Below, in pieces: positions 32,044 through 36,778 of a DNA stretch of 36,778 nt (position 1 is its first letter; each line of letters starts with the position of its first letter). The DNA is from Microcaldota archaeon (lineage in GTDB: Archaea; Micrarchaeota; Micrarchaeia; Micrarchaeales; Micrarchaeaceae), in contig JAJYWI010000015.1 in the NCBI GenBank assembly GCA_021791535.1, forward strand, positions 1 through 36,778, in the 5' to 3' direction. Made by a program: the position numbers and the translations under genes. Under the pieces are notes generated by a model that searched no databases, had not been told where the DNA came from, and saw only the letters and a program-made list of their open reading frames with translations.

Positions 32044-33450
32044 ATGCAGAAGAATATCATACTGCTCATGCTCGACACGGCAAGAGCCAGTGACGTATAT
32101 GGCAACGCTAGCCTTAGGAACATAGGCAGGCTGGCCAGGAACGGCACCGCTTATATAAACACTGTGGCGCCTGGCACATGGACCGCGCCTACGCACGCCG
32201 CGCTATTCACAGATTCGAAGGTGTCAGAAATAAAGCAGGTATCAAGGGATTTCTTCACTAATGGATCCAGGAAGATAGATCCCTGGATGGTCAAGACAAA
32301 GTTCCTGGACTGCTCTGCGAACACCATCGCTGCGAAGCTAACCAAGTACGGGTACTATTCGGTCCTGTTCTCGAACAACCCCTTCCTGACAAGCTATACT
32401 AACCTCGCAACAGGCTTTGACAAGGTATATGACATATGGAAGCACTCAAACACAAAGTACAACAAGAAGGCCACTGACAGAATCTCCTTCATATTCGAGG
32501 GTGGCGCGAAGACGAGGCAGAGGATGTACAAGGCAAGCTATGCCATATCAAGGATGCTGCCGAGCCAGCTGCTTGACAGCGTATACACACGGCTTAGGCT
32601 TAGGCTAGACCGGAGGGTAGCAGAGGCGGACGGCACCCACAGGCTAGACCGGGGAGCGCAGGACACGAATGCGGCGCTGTCGAAATACCTGAAGTACAAT
32701 TACAACTACGCCCCGCAGTTCATATTCATAAACTACATAGAGGCGCACGAGAACTATCCTGTGAGGGAGAGCATGGTGCAGGACAAGTGGCTGTACATGA
32801 GCGGCATAGAAGAGATGACGGAAGATAGCGCAAAGGAGCTGCACATGGCCTACAGGAGAAGGCTGGAGTACCTCGACAGGAGCATAGGCAGGACGCTGTC
32901 GACGCTGAAAGGTACCGGCATGCTGGACAATGCGACAGTCATCGTAACCTCCGACCATGGCCAGTTCTTCGGCGAGCACGGGCTGCTCTACCATGCAATG
33001 CCCCCATACGAGGAGGTGGCGAAGGTCCCGCTCATAGCGGCTAACTACGAGAACGGCAGCATAGTCAGTGAGAAGGAGGTTGTCGGCTCTCCAGTCAGCC
33101 TTGCGGCGTTGCACAATTCGATACTTGACCTCGCAGCAGGCAGGCAGGAGCACCTGAACGGGAACCTCAGGAGGGGAAGGAGGGTCTTCTGCGAACACAC
33201 CGGGATAATAGAGGGATGGGACGAACAGCTGCTGGCAATGCTGAAGGAGAGGTCGTCTGTCGCCGCCAGCATATACAGGGCAAAGAAGAGGTACAACAGA
33301 AAAGCAACAGCGGTATACTCCAGAAGGTTCAAGCTCATTCATCACCATGGTGGGAGGAAGGATGAACTCTATGACCTAGAGAATGATCCTAAAGAGCAGA
33401 ACAACATTATCGATTCTCACAGGGAGATTGCACATAGGCTGCTCAGCTAG
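32044..33450 (+). CDS. Sulfatase/alkaline-phosphatase superfamily enzyme with Thr nucleophile
   Basis: About 468 residues. N-terminal metal-binding NIILLMLDTARASD, nucleophile loop GTWTAPTHAALFT (T47), and the metal site TSDHGQFFGEHGLLYH; a sulfatase-like C-terminal ELYDLENDPKEQNN closes the protein. True sulfatases carry C/S-x-P-x-R for formylglycine; here it is T-A-P-T-H, so a phosphohydrolase or phosphotransferase (as in Thr-dependent LtaS-like enzymes) is more likely than a sulfatase. No signal peptide or helix is evident. The frame extends to 31930; 32020 is another possible ATG. It neighbours the GT4-flippase unit, suggesting surface glycan or lipid modification. The 3' end overlaps the DUF929 gene by 8 nt. 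Confidence 0.82.
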   Translation: MQKNIILLMLDTARASDVYGNASLRNIGRLARNGTAYINTVAPGTWTAPTHAALFTDSKVSEIKQVSRDFFTNGSRKIDPWMVKTKFLDCSANTIAAKLTKYGYYSVLFSNNPFLTSYTNLATGFDKVYDIWKHSNTKYNKKATDRISFIFEGGAKTRQRMYKASYAISRMLPSQLLDSVYTRLRLRLDRRVAEADGTHRLDRGAQDTNAALSKYLKYNYNYAPQFIFINYIEAHENYPVRESMVQDKWLYMSGIEEMTEDSAKELHMAYRRRLEYLDRSIGRTLSTLKGTGMLDNATVIVTSDHGQFFGEHGLLYHAMPPYEEVAKVPLIAANYENGSIVSEKEVVGSPVSLAALHNSILDLAAGRQEHLNGNLRRGRRVFCEHTGIIEGWDEQLLAMLKERSSVAASIYRAKKRYNRKATAVYSRRFKLIHHHGGRKDELYDLENDPKEQNNIIDSHREIAHRLLS

Positions 33451-34324
33451 CGAGTATCTTCTTTATATACGGCTGGTCGCACACAGATGAGGGCGTGTAA
33501 TTGTCGACCCTGCATATCTGTGCGGTGAAGACATCCGCTTCTCCTACGAGCGCCTGTGCCTGAAGCGTGCCAGGGTTGCTTAGGTTCGCTATTATGCCCT
33601 GCCAGTTGTTTTGGTATATCACGCTGGGCGACACCGGCGCCGCGCCCTGGATAGTCACGTTGCCGAAGTCTATGAAAGGTATTCCTCCCTTGAGGTCGCT
33701 TGCCAGCTCTGGGTTGTTTATGTCAGTTTCCTGGTATATCTCGTTCTCGAACGCAGTTACGTTCTGGAGAGGACCGTGGTCATGGTTGTACTCCTCTACA
33801 CCGACGAACCCTATTATGCTGCTGCTGTAGCTAGAATTATAGAAGGTGAACGTCGGGGATCCCGGATAAGGCTCAGATGCGCTGGTGTTTGATGTCATGT
33901 AGTGCAAAGAGGAGAAGCTGCCGAATCGCATCAGTGCCATGATAAGCCCCCATCTCGTCACTGCGCAGAACGGGCAGTAGTCAGCCCCGAGGTAAAGGAT
34001 GCCTGGTTTTCCGTTGTACGTGAGTGCCGTAAGGTTGCCTGAGCTTGCAGGCACAGGCAGGTTGCTCACTATGCCCGCGCCAACCTTGTTGGCTAGGGTC
34101 GTGTTGGACGCTATCAAGCTGAGCTGCGAAAGCACGCTGGAATTGACAGATACGTTGTCAAGCGCAGTCAGGCTGCTCCCATGAGCCGATACGCTGAGCA
34201 CCGCGACAACCGCTATTATCACTATGATTACGACAGCCCCGGCCGTGTAAAGCCTTTTTCTTTTGCTGCCAGACGGTGCCGGTTTTTCAGCCGTACCTGC
34301 GCCATGGTTTTGTTGATCGTCCAT
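33443..34324 (-). CDS. DUF929 family thioredoxin-like protein, membrane-anchored, CPFC active site
   Basis: About 293 residues. A basic stretch (KRKR) and one N-terminal membrane anchor (residues ~28-46) put the rest outside the cell. The motif YLGADYCPFCAVTRWGLIMAL carries the redox pair C117/C120, as in DsbA-like thioredoxin folds of the DUF929 family, and two more cysteines lie near the C-terminus (QICRVD, SSVCDQ). Expected role is disulfide exchange on secreted proteins; VKOR at 3721 is a plausible oxidant. The frame opens at 34363, but GGGGGCG just before the ATG at 34324 marks the start. Confidence 0.82.
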   Translation of the reverse strand: MDDQQNHGAGTAEKPAPSGSKRKRLYTAGAVVIIVIIAVVAVLSVSAHGSSLTALDNVSVNSSVLSQLSLIASNTTLANKVGAGIVSNLPVPASSGNLTALTYNGKPGILYLGADYCPFCAVTRWGLIMALMRFGSFSSLHYMTSNTSASEPYPGSPTFTFYNSSYSSSIIGFVGVEEYNHDHGPLQNVTAFENEIYQETDINNPELASDLKGGIPFIDFGNVTIQGAAPVSPSVIYQNNWQGIIANLSNPGTLQAQALVGEADVFTAQICRVDNYTPSSVCDQPYIKKILAS

Positions 34325-34365
34325 AACGCCCCCTACACAGCAACATCCTTCTTTCCCAAACAAAT

Positions 34366-34878
34366 TTATGCCTTACGAAACTTCCTGCAGTAGTAGAGAA
34401 TCCCGGCAACTGCGCAGGGATCGTCTATTATATTGTCATCTATCATCTCCATGGCTTTCTGCATTGTCAGCAACACAAGCTTGATGGTCTCTGTCTGGTC
34501 CATCCTTTGCCTGCCTCGCACCAGCCCCCTCGCCACATAGTAGTGCCGTATTGCAGATGTGAGATCGGGCAGCTCGTATGTCTTGAACAAGAAGTTCATC
34601 TCCCTGGCGCTGTAACCGGTCTCCTCCTTGAGCTCCCTTGCCGCGGCCTTTGCCGGAGACTCTCCTTTCTCTATGTGGCCTGCTGGCAGCTCATATACCC
34701 ATCTGCCTATCGCATGCCTGTACTGCCTTTCAAGCACGATGCGGCCGTCATCAAGGAACGGCAGGATAACGGACGAATCCCTCTCGACAACTCTTGCAAA
34801 CCTGTAGTGTTTTCCCCTCACCAGGGCATCGTGCTCCACTACGCTGAAATCTTGACCGCGGAAAAGCACCTTTCGCAT
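34366..34878 (-). CDS. Nudix hydrolase, ADP-ribose pyrophosphatase-like
   Basis: 170 residues. A complete Nudix box GHIEKGESPAKAAARELKEE (with TGY following; G67 to G88) binds the metals used to cleave a nucleoside diphosphate linked to X. Preceding residues RQYRHAIGRWVYELPAG are typical of ADP-ribose/ADP-sugar pyrophosphatases (NudF-type). The exact substrate cannot be read from sequence. The gene faces the DUF929 gene's upstream region and is divergent from tRNA-Trp. Confidence 0.9.
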   Translation of the reverse strand: MRKVLFRGQDFSVVEHDALVRGKHYRFARVVERDSSVILPFLDDGRIVLERQYRHAIGRWVYELPAGHIEKGESPAKAAARELKEETGYSAREMNFLFKTYELPDLTSAIRHYYVARGLVRGRQRMDQTETIKLVLLTMQKAMEMIDDNIIDDPCAVAGILYYCRKFRKA

Positions 34879-34899
34879 GATGCCCTTACGCAGTAGGCA

Positions 34900-34906
34900 T
34901 TTATAT
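34900..34906 (+). promoter_or_regulatory. TATA box of tRNA-Trp
   Basis: TTTATAT occupies -31 to -25 relative to the first base of the tRNA at 34931, the standard archaeal distance. Confidence 0.65.
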
Positions 34907-34930
34907 CTTGGTTTCCCTATTCAAGAAGCA

Positions 34931-35072
34931 GGGGCTGTAGCGTAACTTGGCAGCGCGGCTGGCTCCAGATATTTTATGCCGGATGAGCGGGCAACCGCAA
35001 TGATGATAATCTGGAATGCAAATCGAGATATGAAGAAACCAGCAAATCCGGGTTCAAATCCCGGCGGCCCCA
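34931..35072 (+). tRNA. tRNA-Trp (anticodon CCA) with a 69-nt intron
   Basis: Exon 1 is 34931-34968, exon 2 is 35038-35072. Acceptor GGGGCTG/CGGCCCC, D-arm GCGT/GCGC with GG in the loop, anticodon stem GCTGG/CCAGC, loop CTCCAGA after splicing, T-arm CCGGG-TTCAAAT-CCCGG, discriminator A, no encoded CCA. The intron lies at the canonical site after position 37. A T6 run at 35076-35081 can terminate transcription. The 3' end is the border of an integrated element, and its T-arm also encodes the end of an opposing gene. Confidence 0.95.
34969..35037 (+). other. tRNA-Trp intron with relaxed bulge-helix-bulge and a box C-like motif
   Basis: Central helix of the splice motif would pair CTCC (32-35) with GAAG (35032-35035), leaving one C-A mismatch. 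The inner helix pairs ATAT at 34969-34972 with ATAT at 35028-35031, extended by two T-G wobbles and a T-A pair; this leaves a 2-nt rather than 3-nt 5' bulge. Inside is a hairpin GCGG-GCAA-CCGC (34987-34998) with a GNRA loop, then ATGATGA (35000-35006), a perfect box C consensus, then ATCTGGA (35009-35015), complementary to the anticodon-loop stretch TCCAGAT (34964-34970). Archaeal tRNA-Trp introns are known box C/D guides for Cm34, but no good box D is visible here. Confidence 0.7.
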
Positions 35073-35629
35073 ATATTTTTTAATGCGCGTATGAGAGTCC
35101 CAGTATGTCTATTTTCTAGGTCTAATCTAATCAGTATAAGTTTCGTTTTCTTTACATATGTGAAGCGTGCAACATTCCTTTCTTTCTGGGGGTCGTGTAT
35201 AAATATGACATCCTCTTTGTTGCCACTTTCGGTATCATTTGTAGAATAAATATGTATATCAGTGCCGAATTCGTCTTTCAACTTTTTAATTAGGGCGCTT
35301 TTCCCTTTTTCATAATTTCCTTCAACGATTAAATTGTAAGACCTATGGCGAGGCCCATAACGATAGATACGTTGGTAGTACCCAAAAGCAATCATTGTTG
35401 ATATGATAAATAAGAAGAATCCTAATATAAACAATCCGCTATCATTGATTGATTTTGGATTAGTTAGCGGAGTAATAATCAACTGAAGAGATACACTTAA
35501 GGTCGCGCCATACGCTCCAGCTATAATTAATGCTCTTGAATTTTTTATAAATTCCTTTGCTTTTTCTATTTCAATATTCGCACTTTCAAGCTCCTTTAAA
35601 CTTTCTTTAGTAAATATATGATTTGGCAT
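35054..35629 (-). CDS. Two-helix membrane protein with soluble C-terminal domain (element cargo)
   Basis: 191 residues, not recognised as a known family. Residues 1-32 are a charged helix; two membrane helices span about 33-55 and 65-85; the remaining ~100 residues are cytoplasmic or exposed alpha/beta. The stretch LIVEGNYEKGKSALIKKL fits G-x4-G-K-S (residues 104-111) after a hydrophobic strand, and VIFIHD (141-146) resembles a Walker B strand, but these matches may be chance. The last five codons and the stop lie inside the tRNA-Trp T-arm and acceptor. GGATGAT precedes the ATG. It follows the HEPN-like gene by 9 nt and is AT-rich like it, so the two are a likely functional pair. Confidence 0.7.
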   Translation of the reverse strand: MPNHIFTKESLKELESANIEIEKAKEFIKNSRALIIAGAYGATLSVSLQLIITPLTNPKSINDSGLFILGFFLFIISTMIAFGYYQRIYRYGPRHRSYNLIVEGNYEKGKSALIKKLKDEFGTDIHIYSTNDTESGNKEDVIFIHDPQKERNVARFTYVKKTKLILIRLDLENRHTGTLIRALKNIGAAGI

Positions 35630-35638
35630 ATTATCATC

Positions 35639-36472
35639 CTATAATTCAGCCAGCATCCCTCTTAAAGCATACAGAGATCTATTAAAGATATTCTCGGCTT
35701 CATCTTGTGTGAAACGTCTATCAGGATGTTGTGCGTCGTTGCGGCGGCCGTTTAAGAAACTGAGGTCTATCATAAGTTCACGTTTTATCTTTTTCCCTCT
35801 TAATTCTTTAAGAATTTTCCCCCAATTTAAAAACTTACCTGTGCGAGGCACTGCATTTTTACCAGTTTTTTTCTTGTAGAATCTCCTTAAAATTCCTTCA
35901 ACAGCTCTTAGATTAATCATTACACAAGGAGTCCATAGCCCTAATAATATATTTGTCATGCTGTCTTTCAAATCTAATTGAATATTTTGTGGGATTTTAC
36001 TAACCTCGTTTTGTGTAAAAAATCCCTCAACGCCTTCTCTTAGTTTTTTAGGATTTAATGTCATATCGTCGATTTCTAAAATTAACTTCTTTTGCTTGAG
36101 TAAATCATTTACTACATGATTCCACATTCCAGAAAGTTTTGTTTTTATTTCTGCTGCATCAGTAGCTTTGACTAGAGTCACTCCCTTATCATATTTATTA
36201 AAGGTTTCCTTTGCTTCTTCTATAAACATATCTAATCCTTTATCATTAATTCCAGTACGAACTAGGTATTCCCTGAACGTATTCAATATCCATATGGCAC
36301 TCCAAGCTTTTGATTCGGATCCCAAGTTCCTCCCAGCCATGTCATCTTGCAGAATGTTATAAAGGTACCCTAAATAGAATATATCGGAATAGTGTGCCAT
36401 ATCTACCAGATAACATTTGGCATATGCTCTTAAATAACTTATTTTGATGTCAGTTTCATGCATGATATACAT
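35639..36472 (-). CDS. HEPN/DUF4145-like protein (element cargo, candidate RNase effector)
   Basis: 277 residues. The C-terminal ~110 residues look like a DUF4145-type HEPN domain: NLRAVEGILRRFYKK helix, then LNWGKILKELRG, and FLNGRRNDAQHPDRRFTQDEAE containing R244-x4-H249, the R-x4-6-H motif that forms the active site of HEPN ribonucleases, followed by a final helix. The N-terminal ~170 residues are helical and unrecognised. HEPN proteins are common in toxin-antitoxin and abortive defence systems. The ATG at 36472 (or 36463) overlaps the integrase stop, and the membrane-protein gene follows 9 nt after its stop. Codons are far more A/T-rich than chromosomal neighbours. Family call is moderately sure; RNase activity is inferred. 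Confidence 0.7.
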   Translation of the reverse strand: MYIMHETDIKISYLRAYAKCYLVDMAHYSDIFYLGYLYNILQDDMAGRNLGSESKAWSAIWILNTFREYLVRTGINDKGLDMFIEEAKETFNKYDKGVTLVKATDAAEIKTKLSGMWNHVVNDLLKQKKLILEIDDMTLNPKKLREGVEGFFTQNEVSKIPQNIQLDLKDSMTNILLGLWTPCVMINLRAVEGILRRFYKKKTGKNAVPRTGKFLNWGKILKELRGKKIKRELMIDLSFLNGRRNDAQHPDRRFTQDEAENIFNRSLYALRGMLAEL

Positions 36473-36778
36473 CTTTTAAAATATTTGAAAAAGAACATTC
36501 AATCGCACTATAAAGTTCATCCTTAGACGTGTGGATATAGACCTGCGTTGAGCCAATTTCTCTATGCCGAGCAAAGGCCTTTGTGAGCGTGATATTCCCA
36601 TTAACAGCCCTGTTGAAAGTGGTAATTGCGTAATGCCTCAACGAATGCGTTGTAAGCCTATGCAGAGTCCGCTTGGCCCTATTCGGTATAGTTTCGTCGG
36701 TAGAAGCGTAAGCCTCGTTAAGAGCGACAAGCGAGATGTAGTCCCTAAACCTATTCCTGACGTAATTAGGTCTAGGTA
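36456..36778 (-). CDS. Tyrosine recombinase/integrase, C-terminal part (5' end outside window)
   Basis: About 107 codons are visible and the frame stays open to the window edge. It carries the box II motif THSLRHY (H-x2-R), then ARHREIGSTQVYIHTS, where the Tyr of QVYIH (codon 36537-36539) is the DNA-cleaving residue and the preceding His the third catalytic position. Such recombinases integrate archaeal plasmids and viruses into tRNA genes. A TTG at 36641 inside the motif is not the real start. The stop overlaps the HEPN-like start, so integrase and cargo are co-transcribed. Whether the full gene is intact or split cannot be seen. Confidence 0.88.
   Translation of the reverse strand, partial: PRPNYVRNRFRDYISLVALNEAYASTDETIPNRAKRTLHRLTTHSLRHYAITTFNRAVNGNITLTKAFARHREIGSTQVYIHTSKDELYSAIECSFSNILKDVYHA

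Larger units (their letters stand above)
35038..36778. mobile_element. Integrated genetic element in the 3' end of tRNA-Trp (left border; runs out of window)
   Basis: The 3' exon of tRNA-Trp (35038-35072) is the natural left attachment region. Directly beyond it the sequence becomes AT-rich and holds a membrane-protein gene, a HEPN-like gene and a tyrosine recombinase, all on the minus strand. The right border and the second copy of the tRNA segment are not in the window. The exact core of the attachment site cannot be fixed from one border. Confidence 0.7.

Noticed and set aside
32644-33348. 234-codon open frame antisense to the sulfatase-superfamily gene
   Set aside because: Shadow frame across conserved metal-site codons of the real gene.
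34969-35037. Complete box C/D guide RNA in the tRNA-Trp intron
   Set aside because: Box C and an anticodon-complementary stretch are present but no CTGA box D or D' occurs at the required distance, so I do not annotate a full guide RNA.
35288-35320. P-loop NTPase function for the element's membrane protein
   Set aside because: G-x4-GKS fits, but the soluble domain is only about 100 residues and no switch or other NTPase motifs are clear; kept as a possibility in the entry only.
36456-36641. Small stand-alone integrase starting at TTG 36641
   Set aside because: The frame continues upstream with conserved recombinase residues (THS before LRH) to the window edge; it is the end of a larger gene.

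Overview
The window comes from an archaeal chromosome, most likely an ultrasmall acidophilic DPANN archaeon of the Micrarchaeota (ARMAN-2-like) type. The archaeal evidence is RadA, diphthine synthase, thermosome, ribosomal proteins L14e and L34e, prefoldin beta, DtdA, aTrm56, the adk-DUF106-L34e-cmk-L14e gene string, TATA-box promoters and introns in tRNA. The lineage hint is a single-chain, three-unit tRNA-splicing endonuclease, an architecture known from ARMAN archaea. Native genes are moderately GC-rich and favour AGG for Arg and ATA for Ile. This lineage assignment is inference from gene content.

Layout. 1-3461: a DUF92 membrane protein cut by the left edge, a structured-RNA-like hairpin, then a tight run radA-dph5-endA. 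3462-6541: tRNA-Lys(CTT), a VKOR-family oxidoreductase overlapping a COG2403/cyclic-2,3-diphosphoglycerate-synthetase-like NTPase, and an AmrS-type radical SAM protein. 6714-12606: gyrB and gyrA overlapping; gyrA is interrupted by a 523-residue intein with an HNH centre and a long array of W-x-D-P-x-Y-R repeats. 12693-18756: aTrm56, then on the minus strand an operon-like run dtdA - large surface protein - Lhr-type helicase. 18820-22803: nuoA-nuoB-nuoC-nuoD (membrane arm start and connecting module of complex I), prefoldin beta and an Mre11-like nuclease. 22804-25097: the conserved ribosomal/nucleotide-kinase string, without secY. 25179-29724: GT2 glycosyltransferase, thermosome, Mrp ATPase and SSB. 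29726-34878: a surface-glycan block (UPF0104 flippase-like protein, GT4 glycosyltransferase, sulfatase/phosphatase-superfamily enzyme), a DUF929 thioredoxin-like protein and a Nudix hydrolase.

34931-36778: an intron-containing tRNA-Trp(CCA) marks the left border of an AT-rich integrated element that runs out of the window. Reading from the right, the element carries the C-terminal end of a tyrosine recombinase, a HEPN/DUF4145-like protein with an R-x4-H motif, and a two-helix membrane protein whose stop codon lies inside the tRNA T-loop. This two-gene cargo beside the integrase is the best candidate for an undescribed defence or toxin system here.

Links between genes: the EndA enzyme is expected to process the relaxed splice motif of the tRNA-Trp in the same window; aTrm56 modifies the T-loop of tRNAs; VKOR and the DUF929 CPFC protein could form a disulfide relay outside the membrane; gyrB and gyrA form one gyrase. 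Many start codons sit 26-30 nt from a TATA box, so leaderless mRNAs look common.
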